Shown here one piece after another: positions 8,874-17,353 of a stretch of 64,000 bases of DNA. Positions within the stretch are counted from its first letter, which is position 1. The number at the start of each line of letters is the position of its first letter. Below the pieces are notes generated by a model, which saw only the letters and a list, made by a program, of their open reading frames with translations, ran no database searches and was not told the DNA's origin. The position numbers were made by a program, and so were the translations under genes. Origin of the DNA: CBDBCU01 sp965243185 (lineage in GTDB: Bacteria; Chloroflexota; Dehalococcoidia; Lucifugimonadales; UBA3495); NCBI GenBank assembly GCA_965243185.1, contig OZ251531.1:1488001-1552000 (forward strand). Reading direction: 5' to 3'.

Positions 8874-10277
8874 CTACTCCCCCTTTCCCCGCCGGTCCTC
8901 CAACCGCCGGGCTTTCGGCAACACCCCCGCCCCGGTCAGCGCTGCCAAACTGCCCGGCGGCACCAGTTCCACCTTAATGCCCACATTCAGCCGGTCGCGC
9001 AGGGTACGCTCCAAATCCCGATGGATAGCATCCCGGTCGGCGGCCTCCTCAGTATATTCCGCTTGCAGGGTCATCTCCTCCCGGGCGCCTTGCCGCTCGA
9101 CAATGCAATAGTATTCCCCGGTCAATCCGCTTTTCGTGGCGACGATGGCCCCGCAGCCTTCCGGCCACACATTGACCCCGCGCAGCTTGACCATAAAGTC
9201 CGAGCGGCCGTGAATGGGGTCGATTTTCTGCATCCAGCTGCCGCACTCGCACTGCCCCCGCGGCCACAGCTTGGTAACATCCTTAATATCGTAGCGGACG
9301 ATGGGATAGGCGTCCTTGTAAAGGGCGGTTACAATCATCGTCCCCAACTCCCCCGGCCGCACCGGTTCATAAGTCTCCGGATCCACCAGTTCGACGATAA
9401 AAGCATCCTCCCAAATGTGATGCCCGCCGGCGTAGGGACATTCCGAGGATATGGCTTGGACTTCGTGCATCCCGTAAGTATCGTAAGCCGGCACCCCCCA
9501 GGCTTCCCGCACCAAATCCGACTTGCCGAAACACTCAATCAGCTTCAACTTCAAGTCCCGGCCCACTTCCAGCCCCATATCCTTGGCCACCTGGGACATA
9601 TAAATCAGATACTCCGGAAAGCCCACCAGGGCGTTGACCTGCCACTTCTGGGCGATTTCCAAAGCCCGGGTGGTGCGGGTAACTACCCCGGCGCTGGTCG
9701 TAACCGGAATGCAGCCCAGCCACTGCCACAGGGCTTCGTGGGCCGAATAAGCGGCGTTGTGCGTGGAATAAAGCAGAGTATTCATCACCACATCGCCCGG
9801 CTTGAACCCGTGCCAATAGTAGGAACGGGCCCGCAGAATGTTGCCCACTTCCCGATCCCAGGGCGTGTAAAAAGTAGGCCGGGGTTCGCCGGCCGTGCCG
9901 CCGCTGGAATGGATCCGCCAGGGAAGGCCGCCGGCCCGCACATCCGGGCCGACATAATCGCCAAAGGGCGGGTAAGCGTCCACGCTTTGGCGAATATCCT
10001 CGACGGTATACATTGGCAGCTTTTTCAAGTCCGCGATGGTCTGAATGTCCCCGGGCTGCACCCCGGCCGCGTCCCACTTGCTGCGGTAAAAGGGAACTTG
10101 ATACGCCCGCTGTACGGCAGCCCGCAGCCGCCGCTCCTGCAAAGCCCGGATTTCCTCCACGCTCAGCATAAAGACGCCGCGGAAAAAGTCCGGCGCCGGC
10201 GGATACTCCCGCACCAGTTCCGCAAAGTCAATGGACTGGTAATAAAAGGGGACTTCGTGCAACTCCTGTTTCAGCAA
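8874..10277 (-). CDS. Phenylacetate-CoA ligase-like AMP-binding enzyme
   Basis: An acyl-adenylating ligase of the PaaK type, expected to activate an aromatic or other carboxylic acid to its CoA thioester via an acyl-AMP. Visible are the PaaK N-terminal region (LRAAVQRAYQVPFYRSKW), the ATP-binding P-loop-like motif HSSGGTAGEPRP (about residue 125), the region VGFPEYL, the YGMHE adenylate motif, and the C-terminal VRYDIKDVT and GRSDFMVKLRGVNVWP segments before a small mobile domain. The length (467) is typical. The start is TTG 10277, which has GGAGGG 6-7 nt upstream. It stands alone, without other phenylacetate-pathway genes, so the substrate is unknown. Two Uma2 genes lie upstream on the same strand. 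Confidence 0.85.
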   Translation of the reverse strand: MLKQELHEVPFYYQSIDFAELVREYPPAPDFFRGVFMLSVEEIRALQERRLRAAVQRAYQVPFYRSKWDAAGVQPGDIQTIADLKKLPMYTVEDIRQSVDAYPPFGDYVGPDVRAGGLPWRIHSSGGTAGEPRPTFYTPWDREVGNILRARSYYWHGFKPGDVVMNTLLYSTHNAAYSAHEALWQWLGCIPVTTSAGVVTRTTRALEIAQKWQVNALVGFPEYLIYMSQVAKDMGLEVGRDLKLKLIECFGKSDLVREAWGVPAYDTYGMHEVQAISSECPYAGGHHIWEDAFIVELVDPETYEPVRPGELGTMIVTALYKDAYPIVRYDIKDVTKLWPRGQCECGSWMQKIDPIHGRSDFMVKLRGVNVWPEGCGAIVATKSGLTGEYYCIVERQGAREEMTLQAEYTEEAADRDAIHRDLERTLRDRLNVGIKVELVPPGSLAALTGAGVLPKARRLEDRRGKGE

Positions 10278-10367
10278 CTTTGCCCTCCTGCCAATAATGG
10301 TGAATTGGGAATCCGGGCGTATTGACGCTAGTTATCTCCGATAGCCGCGCCAACCGCCCGCCTGTGC

Positions 10368-11135
10368 CTAGCCATCCTCAGCCACATCCGCCCCCGCCGC
10401 CCGCGGCGGCAGCAAATCCTCTACCGCCAACTCCAAATCCGGGAAAGCTGCCGGGCTGATTTTCTCTCCCCGCCGGAAAGTCGTACGCCGCCCGTAGCCA
10501 TCCGGCCCCGGCTCATCCAACCGCTCAATGCAATCCCCCGGCAAGTTCATCACCCACATCTCCGGAATGCCGGCGGCCGCATACCGCTGCGACTTCACCC
10601 GCAAATCAAAGTCCAGCGTGCTGTCGGAAACCTCCACCGCCAGCAGCGTATCCCCCGGCCCGGGATGGGAATTGAAATACTCATCCTCCCGCGGCCGCAG
10701 CAATGCCAAATCCGGCTGCGGCTCCCCGTAATCATCCAGATGAACCGGGTTCTGCACGCTGACAATGTACCGCCCCCGGGCCTGCTCCGCAAAAACCCGA
10801 TTCAAGCGGTTAACGCCGCTGAAATGCGGCGATCCAATCGGCGACATAACAATAACCACTCCGTCAATAAGTTCCACCCGCTCCGTATGGTCCAGGATGC
10901 CCACTTCGCCCATCCGATAGTATTCCGCCACCGTGAACTTCCGCCGCTCCCGGCCCGCCGCCACATCCCCCGCCGCCAAATCCGGAGCCGCCGTATCCCC
11001 GGCCGCTACCAACTCCGGAGACGCCGCCTCTTGAACTGCCGCCAACTCCGGAACCGCCGCCAATTCCGCAGCCTCCACCAACTCCGGAGACACCGCCGCA
11101 ACCGCCGGCTCCTCAACCTGAACCTGCATCGTCAT
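10368..11135 (-). CDS. Uma2-family putative endonuclease (copy 1)
   Basis: A DUF820/Uma2 restriction-endonuclease-fold protein of 255 residues. The start ATG 11135 has GGAGGAG 5 nt upstream; the open frame extends to 11171 but without a ribosome site. Residues 1-75 are an unusual low-complexity Ala/Pro/Glu tract with repeated SPELV/VPELAA units. The Uma2 core follows: TVAEYYRMGEVGIL, VELIDG, SPIGSPH, VHLDDYGEPQPDLALL (PD-type catalytic Asp), LLAVEVSDSTLDFD (catalytic Glu) and the K of RVKSQRYAAAGIPEMWV. This gives a plausible PD-(D/E)xK site. Two close paralogs are present at 11180 and 59837. The biological role of Uma2 proteins is largely unknown. Confidence 0.82.
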   Translation of the reverse strand: MTMQVQVEEPAVAAVSPELVEAAELAAVPELAAVQEAASPELVAAGDTAAPDLAAGDVAAGRERRKFTVAEYYRMGEVGILDHTERVELIDGVVIVMSPIGSPHFSGVNRLNRVFAEQARGRYIVSVQNPVHLDDYGEPQPDLALLRPREDEYFNSHPGPGDTLLAVEVSDSTLDFDLRVKSQRYAAAGIPEMWVMNLPGDCIERLDEPGPDGYGRRTTFRRGEKISPAAFPDLELAVEDLLPPRAAGADVAEDG

Positions 11136-11179
11136 AACCGCTCCTCCAAACAAAAATCCCCCCAACCGCACGCCTTTGC

Positions 11180-11917
11180 CTAACCCTCTACCGCCCCCGC
11201 CGGCCGCGGCGGCAGCAAATCCTCCACCGCCAACTCCAAATCCGGCAAGGCCGCCGGGCTGATTTTCTCCCCCCTCCGAAAAGTGGTGTGCCGCCCGTAA
11301 CCCTCCGGCCCCGGCTGATCGAGCCGCTCAATGCAATCCCCCGGCAAGTTCATCACCCACATCTCCGGGATGCCGGCAGCCGCATACCGCTGCGACTTCA
11401 CCCGCAAATCAAAGGACAATGTGCTGTCGGAAACCTCTACCGCCAGCAGCATATCCTCCGGCCCGGGATGATGTTCCCCGGTGGAATAGTCCCGCGGCCG
11501 CAGCAATACCAAATCCGGCTGCGGCTCCCCGTAATCGTCCAGATGAACCGGGTTCTGCACCCGGACAATGTACCTACCCCGGGCCTGCTCCGCAAAAGTC
11601 ATCGTCAAGCGGTCCACCACCGTAGCGTGCGGCACTCCCACCGGCGACATAACAATAACCTCCCCGTCAATAAGTTCGACCCGCTCCGTATGGTGCAGGA
11701 TGCCCACTTCGCCCATCCGATAGTATTCCGCCACCGTGAACTTCCGCCGCTCCCGCCCCGCCGCCACATCCACCGCCAACTCCGGGGCCGCCGCCGGCGT
11801 AGCAGCATCTACCGCCAACTCCGGAGACACCGCCTCTTGAACCGCTACCGGCTCCGCCACCGCCGCCAATTCCGCCGCCGCAACGGCCGGCTCCTCAACC
11901 TGAACCTGCATCGTCAT
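11180..11917 (-). CDS. Uma2-family putative endonuclease (copy 2)
   Basis: A close paralog of the neighbour at 10368, in tandem with a 44-nt gap, 245 residues. ATG 11917 has GGAGGGG about 6 nt upstream. The core motifs are the same (ELIDGEVIVMSPVG, GEPQPDLVLL, LLAVEVSDSTLSFD, RVKSQRYAAAG), with PD-(D/E)xK residues kept. The N-terminal 60 residues are again a repetitive Ala/Val/Glu/Pro tract (AVAEPVAVQEAVSPELAVD) that differs from copy 1 by gain and loss of short units. The tandem arrangement and high identity point to recent duplication. It is the first gene of a likely two-gene unit; the substrate is unknown. Confidence 0.82.
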   Translation of the reverse strand: MTMQVQVEEPAVAAAELAAVAEPVAVQEAVSPELAVDAATPAAAPELAVDVAAGRERRKFTVAEYYRMGEVGILHHTERVELIDGEVIVMSPVGVPHATVVDRLTMTFAEQARGRYIVRVQNPVHLDDYGEPQPDLVLLRPRDYSTGEHHPGPEDMLLAVEVSDSTLSFDLRVKSQRYAAAGIPEMWVMNLPGDCIERLDQPGPEGYGRHTTFRRGEKISPAALPDLELAVEDLLPPRPAGAVEG

Positions 11918-12020
11918 AACAACGCCCCTCCGCCAAGGAAAAGTCCGCGCCAACCGCCCCATCCCGCTCCCGAATTATAAATGCGCCATCCCCTTTAGGC
12001 AAGAACGCCCCCGCCCCCGA

Positions 12021-12050
12021 ACCGTCATTCCCACGAAAGTGGGAATCCAG
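12021..12050. repeat. Dispersed 30-bp hairpin repeat (TTCCCACGAAAGTGGGAA type)
   Basis: CCGTCATTCCCACGAAAGTG core: stem TTCCCAC/GTGGGAA with a GAAA loop, then TCCAG. Further copies lie at about 13154, 15717, 22820, 37272, 49987 (one mismatch), 51544 (inverted) and 60822 (one mismatch), all between genes. Confidence 0.85.
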
Positions 12051-12144
12051 CCCCCCGCCATCAGAAACTCCCCAAAAACCAAAAAAATTTCGCGAATTCC
12101 CCCCGGCAGCCAACCCCTCCCCTCACCAAAAGCCTCCAATCGCA

Positions 12145-12193
12145 GAAAGGGCCGCCCTAAATCCTTGACATTTAGGGCGGCCCTTTCTATCCT
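12145..12193 (+). promoter_or_regulatory. Palindromic promoter, ON orientation (locus A)
   Basis: Perfect 18-bp inverted repeat (12145-12162 and 12170-12187) around CCTTGAC. TTGACA (12165-12170), 17-bp spacer made of the right arm, then TATCCT (12188-12193). A second small hairpin (CCGGC-ATACC-GCCGG, 12201-12215) lies in the predicted 5' leader ahead of the ribosome site GGAGG (12236-12240). Confidence 0.65.
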
Positions 12194-12248
12194 TTTATTA
12201 CCGGCATACCGCCGGCATTAAAAGGCGTTGCCGCCGGAGGGTATTCCT

Positions 12249-13058
12249 ATGTACCGCTACCGATTCCTCATCACCGCCCTTGCCCTGACCGCCCTGACCA
12301 TCCTCTTGACCGTCGCCTCCAGTCCTGCGCAAGCCGCCCCCCGTTCCATCCCCTGGGACTGCTCCGACTGGCAAGAGACCCCGGCCGTGGCCGATGCCGA
12401 CGATGCCCGCGTCTCGATGATCCTCGAATCCCTCGCCGCCAACCGCGGCAAATCCATCTACTGCGCCATCGACCAGTCCGACACTTGGACTAAAGCCGAA
12501 ACCTGGGCCGCCGGCCGGGATCGCAACGAGCGGGACGACACCGTCTATTTTGGTGAAAGCGGCAACTTCCGCGGCTTCCTCGCCGCCCAAGAGGGCTACC
12601 TGACCGACGGCGAATCCGGCGTTACCGGCGTCAGCCGCGAACTGATTTTTGAGTTCCCCCGGGAGGAACGGCGCCGCCGCTATGTCTGGAAAAAGCGGCC
12701 CCTGTCCGAAGTTTTCCAGTACGGGTTTCACGCCGATATGGTCGTCGGCGCGTCCGACTCGGTCGAGGCTACCGCCCAGAGCAACGCGGACAGCGCGTAC
12801 GTAGCTTGGGTCAACACCCTCGGCGGCAGCGGCGAGGCTTGGTTCAACGACTGGGTCGATAACCTGCGCCCCCGCATCGCCGCTGATGCCCGCGCCAAAT
12901 GCCGGGAAATGGGCTACTCCGCAACCCCTCGCGACATCGAGCTGGGCACCGGCCGGTATTACTACAGCCCGGACCAGGATGGCGGCGCCGACTTCGCGTT
13001 CATAGCCAGCGTGGAACGCCCCTACACCGCCACCTGCCGCAAGCGGGTGCGGCGGTAA
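12249..13058 (+). CDS. Secreted variable-middle protein, family member A
   Basis: First of five paralogs in the window (others at 21710, 37583, 42092 and 46084); I recognise no named family. The 269-residue product has a Sec signal peptide cleaved near AQA-APRS. The family-constant part follows, about residues 27-145: IPWDCSDWQETPAV, DDARVSMILESLAANRGKS, IYCAIDQSDTW, RDRNERDDTVYFG, GNFRGFLAAQEGY and EFPREER. The middle is unique (about 150-225), and the tail is basic with one Cys (TATCRKRVRR). Three family-wide Cys suggest disulfides outside the cytoplasm. ATG 12249 has GGAGG 9 nt upstream. Its palindromic promoter reads ON. A strong terminator follows. Function unknown. Confidence 0.75.
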   Translation: MYRYRFLITALALTALTILLTVASSPAQAAPRSIPWDCSDWQETPAVADADDARVSMILESLAANRGKSIYCAIDQSDTWTKAETWAAGRDRNERDDTVYFGESGNFRGFLAAQEGYLTDGESGVTGVSRELIFEFPREERRRRYVWKKRPLSEVFQYGFHADMVVGASDSVEATAQSNADSAYVAWVNTLGGSGEAWFNDWVDNLRPRIAADARAKCREMGYSATPRDIELGTGRYYYSPDQDGGADFAFIASVERPYTATCRKRVRR

Positions 13059-13103
13059 TTTTCCCCACCGGCCCGGCCCATTGGCCGGTTAGGTAAGCAA
13101 CTG

Positions 13104-13138
13104 AAACCGCCCGGGACCTTTATTGGCCCGGGCGGTTT
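13104..13138 (+). terminator. Terminator after family member A
   Basis: Perfect 12-bp stem AAACCGCCCGGG / CCCGGGCGGTTT, loop ACCTTTATTGG. Confidence 0.7.
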
Positions 13139-13153
13139 ATTGCATATAGGAAT

Positions 13154-13182
13154 CGTCCTTCCCACGAAAGTGGGAATCCAGA
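13154..13182. repeat. Dispersed hairpin repeat
   Basis: TTCCCACGAAAGTGGGAATC core, same family as at 12021, with GTCC instead of GTCA at the 5' side. Confidence 0.8.
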
Positions 13183-13321
13183 GTCCCCAGACTAGTATAT
13201 GCGATAGCCCTGTCCCGCCCCCATTCTTAATTGCAATAAACCGCCGCCGGCGTTATACTGCTCCCATCCTGAACTGAACGACATCGCCAATTTCAGAATT
13301 ACGCGGAACTTAGGAGGAACT

Positions 13322-13654
13322 ATGTCGCCGGAATTCATCGCCATCATCGCCGTGGGCGTCTCCCTGCTGGGCTTCATCTTTACCTCGCACCTGCGAATGG
13401 AACGCCGCATCGACCGGGCCGAGGACAATACCAACCGTCGCATCGACCGCCTCGAGGAAAACACCAACCACCGCATCGACAGGCTCGAGGAGAACACCGA
13501 CCGCCGCATCGACCAGCTGGAGCGGGAAGTCAAGCGGTATTTCAGCGAAGTGGACGCCCGCCTGCGGATTGTCGAGCAAAACCAATCCCATTTGGCCGGC
13601 GAGCTATCCTCCATCCGGGAACTGCTCCGCCTGCAACCGGTCGGACTGGATTAG
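13322..13654 (+). CDS. Small membrane-anchored coiled-coil protein
   Basis: 110 residues: one N-terminal membrane helix (about 4-24, IAIIAVGVSLLGFIFTS), then a coiled coil built from 11-residue units of the form NTNRRIDRLEE / NTNHRIDRLEE / NTDRRIDQLER (about 33-70), and a short amphipathic end. AGGAGG lies 5-6 nt before the ATG. A longer relative with the same MSPE(F/L)IAIIxVGV start lies at 56619. Coiled-coil repeat number seems free to change in this family. Probable N-in membrane anchor with a cytoplasmic or periplasmic rod; function unknown. It is bracketed by terminators, so it is transcribed on its own. Confidence 0.75.
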   Translation: MSPEFIAIIAVGVSLLGFIFTSHLRMERRIDRAEDNTNRRIDRLEENTNHRIDRLEENTDRRIDQLEREVKRYFSEVDARLRIVEQNQSHLAGELSSIRELLRLQPVGLD

Positions 13655-13704
13655 GGGTAATTTCCCGGTCAGCTCCGGCGCATTAGCCGGTTAGGTAAGC
13701 AGTT

Positions 13705-13742
13705 AAACCGCCCGGCCCAGGAAAAGGGGCCGGGCGGTTTTT
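13705..13742 (+). terminator. Terminator after the coiled-coil gene
   Basis: Stem AAACCGCCCGGCCC / GGGCCGGGCGGTTT plus TT. Confidence 0.75.
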
Positions 13743-13790
13743 GGGGGGCGGGTCAGTGGGCGGGTTCTCCATGAACCCGCCTTTTGCCGA

Positions 13791-14246
13791 TCAAAACCCC
13801 CGCCAACCCGGCAGCGCCGCCGCCTGCCGAAACCAATCCGTCAACTGCTCCGGGTCCAGTTTCCCCTCGTAAATGTCCACCCAACGGGCCGCCGGGTCTT
13901 TCCCCGCTCCGGGCGGCATCGGCTGCAACGCCGCGCCCTTCAGAAAAGTAACCTTGATGTAGCGGGTAAAGACATGGAAACTCACAAACCACCCTTGCCC
14001 CTCAATCCCGTACCACGGCGAATTCCACCGCACCGCCTTGCGTACCTCCGGAACAGCCCCCACAATCAGCGCGTCCAGCTGCCGGCCCGCATCGCTTTTC
14101 CAGCCCGGCATCGCCGCAATGTACGCCTGCACCGGCCCATCCCCGTCGCCTTTGGCAATCTGCGGATTGCCGCCGGAAAGCAGTACCGGCCCGCCGCCCG
14201 GCTCTCCGGTAACTTGTGCTGACCGCCGGGCTTTCCGTTCCGCCAT
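13791..14246 (-). CDS. DUF1801 domain protein (YdhG-like)
   Basis: 151 residues. The DUF1801 core is visible: VQAYIAAMPGWKSDAGRQLD, VPEVRKAVRWNSPWYG, GWFVSFHVFTRYIKVTFLKG, then the end DPEQLTDWFRQAAALPGW. Family members are small cytoplasmic alpha/beta proteins related to the YdhG/frataxin-like fold; some have been proposed as iron chaperones, but function is not settled. An N-terminal 35-residue polar extension (ARRSAQVTGEPGG) is not part of the domain. It shares a strand with the XRE gene upstream (13-nt gap), so the two may be cotranscribed. Confidence 0.8.
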   Translation of the reverse strand: MAERKARRSAQVTGEPGGGPVLLSGGNPQIAKGDGDGPVQAYIAAMPGWKSDAGRQLDALIVGAVPEVRKAVRWNSPWYGIEGQGWFVSFHVFTRYIKVTFLKGAALQPMPPGAGKDPAARWVDIYEGKLDPEQLTDWFRQAAALPGWRGF

Positions 14247-14259
14247 TGCCTTTCCCTCC

Positions 14260-14559
14260 CTAGGCTTCGGGGCGCGTCTGGTTGTTATAGGCTAGGGTTT
14301 CTTGGTAAAGCTGTTCGAGGTTAAGCCAAGTCTGGGCAGGGATGCCGAGGATTTTTTCAAGGTTTTGGGCAAAGGCGGGGGTGATTTCCTGCTGTCCGCT
14401 GAATACCCGTTGGATGTATTCAACGGTTTCGCCGCAGTGGTCAGCCAGTTGCTGGGGAGAGATGCCGCGGTATTCCGTTTCCTCTTGGAGACCTTCGCCC
14501 GGGGGGATGGCCAGGTCGGAGTAGCCGGCGCGGCGGCGGGGGCTGGATTTAGTCGTCAT
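14260..14559 (-). CDS. XRE-family HTH protein, HigA-like
   Basis: 99 residues with the HigA/VapI-type helix-turn-helix: PPGEGLQEETEYRGISPQQLADHCG, then VEYIQRVFSGQQEITPAFAQNLEKILGIPAQTW split over residues 40-85. HigA antitoxins follow this pattern and repress their own promoter. No HigB toxin gene is adjacent; the neighbour downstream is a DUF1801 protein. It is therefore an orphan antitoxin-like regulator, or it pairs with a noncanonical partner. GAGGTG lies about 12 nt before the ATG. Confidence 0.75.
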   Translation of the reverse strand: MTTKSSPRRRAGYSDLAIPPGEGLQEETEYRGISPQQLADHCGETVEYIQRVFSGQQEITPAFAQNLEKILGIPAQTWLNLEQLYQETLAYNNQTRPEA

Positions 14560-14617
14560 AGTGGCTGGTCACCTCTCCCCACCGCAATAGGGGCAATACC
14601 AAGCTAACCCGCCCCGC

Positions 14618-15529
14618 CTACCCCTCCAACTTCAACGCCTTAATCGCATTCCCCCGCACAAACTTTTCATACACCGCCGGGCTGATGGTGCGATGCGCGC
14701 CCCCCCACTCAAAGCCCTTATCCACGATTTTCTGGAAATCATCCAGCCACACCTTGGGGTTAATCGCCGGGTAATCGCTCCCGAACACCAGCTTGTCCTG
14801 CAAAACCGTGTTCAGGTACTGAAAGACGATAGGCTGAGTCGCGAACACATAGCGCGGCAGCCACCCCGACAAGTCCATATAGACATTCTCGTGCCGCCAG
14901 CACACCGCCAGCCCCTCCTCCGTCCACGGCCAGCCAAAATGCGTCATAATAATCCGCAGGCTGGGAAACGCCGTCGCCACATCATCCAGCATCACCGGCC
15001 GGCAGCCGTTAATCGTGCAGCGGGTCATCCGCGTCGTGCCGGTATGCACCAGAATGGCAATATCCAGCTCCACGCACTTGGCATAAATGTCCCACATCAA
15101 CGCCTTATCGTTGGGGCAAAACTCCTGATACGCCGGATGAAACTTCAGCCCCTTGCAGCCCAACTCCTTCACCGCCCGCTCAATTTCCCGCACCGCCGGC
15201 GCCCCCATATGCGGATCCACCCCGGCAAAGGGAATGAACAAATCCGGATACTTCTCGGCGTACAACGCCAAGTAATCGTTGGGCAAAGCCCGCCCCCACT
15301 GATTATAGGAAACCATATTGACGATGACCGCCTTGTCAATGCCGGCTTCCTGAAAGTGTTCGTAGGTCTCGTCAATGGAAATGAACTGCTTGCCGTGATG
15401 CGGCGCCTCCGGACTGCGCCCGAAAAAGTCATAATGGGCTTCCGTATAAGACGGCCCATGCCCGATGCAGGTTTCCTGGGTGAACGGGTGAATGTGGATG
15501 TCAATAGGCTTAACGGCAGAGGCAACCAT
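14618..15529 (-). CDS. Amidohydrolase-2 (ACMSD-like) family hydrolase
   Basis: A TIM-barrel metal hydrolase/decarboxylase of the amidohydrolase-2 group, 303 residues from ATG 15529 (AAGGAG 10 nt upstream; the frame extends to 15634 without a ribosome site). Motifs: the first metal pair DIHIHPFTQE, GLKFHPAYQEF, LVHTGTT, IIMTHFGWPW and the catalytic Asp in VFGSDYPAINP. Members of this group decarboxylate or hydrolyse aromatic acids such as 2-amino-3-carboxymuconate semialdehyde or gamma-resorcylate; the substrate here is unknown. Confidence 0.85.
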   Translation of the reverse strand: MVASAVKPIDIHIHPFTQETCIGHGPSYTEAHYDFFGRSPEAPHHGKQFISIDETYEHFQEAGIDKAVIVNMVSYNQWGRALPNDYLALYAEKYPDLFIPFAGVDPHMGAPAVREIERAVKELGCKGLKFHPAYQEFCPNDKALMWDIYAKCVELDIAILVHTGTTRMTRCTINGCRPVMLDDVATAFPSLRIIMTHFGWPWTEEGLAVCWRHENVYMDLSGWLPRYVFATQPIVFQYLNTVLQDKLVFGSDYPAINPKVWLDDFQKIVDKGFEWGGAHRTISPAVYEKFVRGNAIKALKLEG

Positions 15530-15714
15530 AGACGCTATGCTCCTTGTGCTGAATGGGCGGATACTAGCCGGTACTGACTGGGCGGCACTGATTGGTGGTA
15601 GGGATATATTATACCGTACCGGCAGCCGGGGCAACTCTTACCGGGCCGCCACCACCGCCTAATTATCCGCCGGCCGGGCTATCGCATTATAGCAACCGTC
15701 ATTCCCCCTCCCCC

Positions 15715-15744
15715 ACCGTCATTCCCACGAAAGTGGGAATCCAG
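15715..15744. repeat. Dispersed hairpin repeat
   Basis: Same TTCCCAC-GAAA-GTGGGAA element as at 12021. Confidence 0.8.
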
Positions 15745-15769
15745 ATATGTCATTCCAACCAACCCCCTA

Positions 15770-15861
15770 TGTCATTCCGAGGCGTAGCCGAGGAATCTAA
15801 AATGCCCGCCCCGGATTCCTCTCAAGATTTTTAGATTCCTCCCTACCCCTCGGAATGACTT
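15770..15861. repeat. MITE-like element 1
   Basis: About 90 bp with terminal inverted repeats TGTCATTCCGAGG ... CCTCGGAATGACT, internal GAGGAATCTAAAA / TTTTTAGATTCCTC. Related copies at 41740 and 45716. No coding capacity. Together with the repeat at 15715 it fills the gap between the amidohydrolase and rmuC. Confidence 0.75.
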
Positions 15862-15892
15862 GGTTGATTGACTGCCGCCCCGCCGCCAATCC

Positions 15893-17131
15893 CTAATTAT
15901 CCGCCGCCGCCAGTTGCGGCTCCCCTTCCCCATCATCCATTTCAGCGGCCGCATAATTCGACTGACGCGGCAGTTCGTCAATGGGCGGCGGCGGGTTGAA
16001 CTCAGTTTCGTTGCCAACCACCAATTCGGCAAACCGCCGGCCCTGAGGAACTACATTGCGGTCGAAAGACCCTACCGACTGGTTGTAGGAGTTCAAGACC
16101 GTTTCCAGACCTTTCCCCACCCGGGCATAGTGGTTAATAAAGGTCAGCAGCCGCTTATACATTTCATCGCCCACCTGCTTAATGCGGGCGGCATCCTCGG
16201 TCAAGCGATACTGTTGCCAACCGCTGTTCACCGCCCACAGCATCGCAATCAAAGAGGCCGGCGTAGCGATAACCACCCGCTTGACCATAGCGTACTCGAC
16301 TAGCCCGGAGTTGGCGCTCAAGGCCGCCGCCAAGAACTGGTCGCCGGGAACGAACATCACCACAAAGTCGAGGGAACCCGGTATTCGCCCGCCATAGCCC
16401 TTGCCGGACAAATCATCCACCTGCCGCCGCAGGGCTTGGGCGTGCCTTTGCCAAGCGGCGTTAGTTGCCTCCGGGTCGTCGGCTTGTTGCGCTTCCATAT
16501 AGGCCAAGGTAGATGCCTTGGCGTCGACGACGATAACCCGTCTTTCCGGCAATTTCACCACCAAGTCGGGCTGGACGCCGTCAATTGCGGCTTGCTCCTC
16601 AAAATCGCAATAATCCGTCAGTCCGGCCAGCTCGACCACTTTCCGCAACTGCACCTCACCCCAATGCCCGGCTTGCCGGTTGTCGGTGAGGGCGGTGCTG
16701 AGCCGGTTAGTTTCGGCAGTAATGCGGCTGCTTTCCCGCAGCAACAGGTCGATTTGCGGGTTCAGCTTCCCGTAATTCTCCGACAGCGGCTTGACCAACT
16801 CCTGAAACTGCCGATGCCGTTGCTCGAACTCCCCCTTGGCCTGCTCCATCGTCTTGCCCAGGTTCTCGTTAGCCAGCTTCAGAAACTGCTTGCTGTTCCC
16901 TTTCAACGCCTCCGCCGCCGTCAACTCCGCCGCCGCGCTGAACTGCGCCTTGGCCTGCTCCAGCAGCTGTTGCGCCGTCGCCGTCTGCTCCAACTGCCCC
17001 TTCAGCCGGGCCATCTCCGCCTGCTGATTCGACTGTTCCTTCCCGCCCCGGGCCGCCCGAATCAACCAGCCAATGGCAATGCCGCTGACCGCGCCAATCA
17101 GCAGCCCGATAACCAACGCCACGATTTCCAT
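15893..17131 (-). CDS. rmuC: RmuC-family DNA recombination protein
   Basis: A predicted RmuC nuclease-fold protein, in E. coli implicated in limiting inversions at short inverted repeats. 412 residues from ATG 17131 (GGAGTGGGGGA upstream): an N-terminal membrane helix (MEIVALVIGLLIGAVSGIAI), a long coiled coil (about 25-140), then the RmuC domain with DNRQAGHWGEVQLRKVVELAG, RRVIVVDAKASTLAYMEA, FVVMFVPGDQFLAAAL and VVIATPASLIAMLWAV. The catalytic-type D-(x)n-DAK pattern is present. This is relevant because this window is rich in inverted repeats with flipped loops. A Gln/Ala/Pro-rich tail ends the protein. Confidence 0.88.
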   Translation of the reverse strand: MEIVALVIGLLIGAVSGIAIGWLIRAARGGKEQSNQQAEMARLKGQLEQTATAQQLLEQAKAQFSAAAELTAAEALKGNSKQFLKLANENLGKTMEQAKGEFEQRHRQFQELVKPLSENYGKLNPQIDLLLRESSRITAETNRLSTALTDNRQAGHWGEVQLRKVVELAGLTDYCDFEEQAAIDGVQPDLVVKLPERRVIVVDAKASTLAYMEAQQADDPEATNAAWQRHAQALRRQVDDLSGKGYGGRIPGSLDFVVMFVPGDQFLAAALSANSGLVEYAMVKRVVIATPASLIAMLWAVNSGWQQYRLTEDAARIKQVGDEMYKRLLTFINHYARVGKGLETVLNSYNQSVGSFDRNVVPQGRRFAELVVGNETEFNPPPPIDELPRQSNYAAAEMDDGEGEPQLAAADN

Positions 17132-17353
17132 ATAAATCCCCCACTCCGCTAAATGTCCTTTGACCGGGATTATAGCACAAGCCCGGCGCGGCGGCCGCCG
17201 GCAATACACCGGTTGGCCTTGGTGTTTTGGGGGATATTGGTTGACGGGGGCGGGGATGACGGTTAAAGTGCCGGGGTAACGGTTAGGGGTAACGGTTTAA
17301 GGGTTTTCGGCTGACGAAGGTGTTGTCGTTGGCGAAGGGGAGGAGTATTAGGT

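Noticed and set aside
12145..12193. Leader palindromes as simple terminators only
   Set aside because: The stem could terminate, but the -35/-10 geometry, the exact inverted centres and the position just upstream of the gene's leader are better explained as a promoter; a dual role stays possible.
14260..14559. Complete HigBA toxin-antitoxin pair
   Set aside because: Only the antitoxin-like gene is present; the neighbour is a DUF1801 protein.
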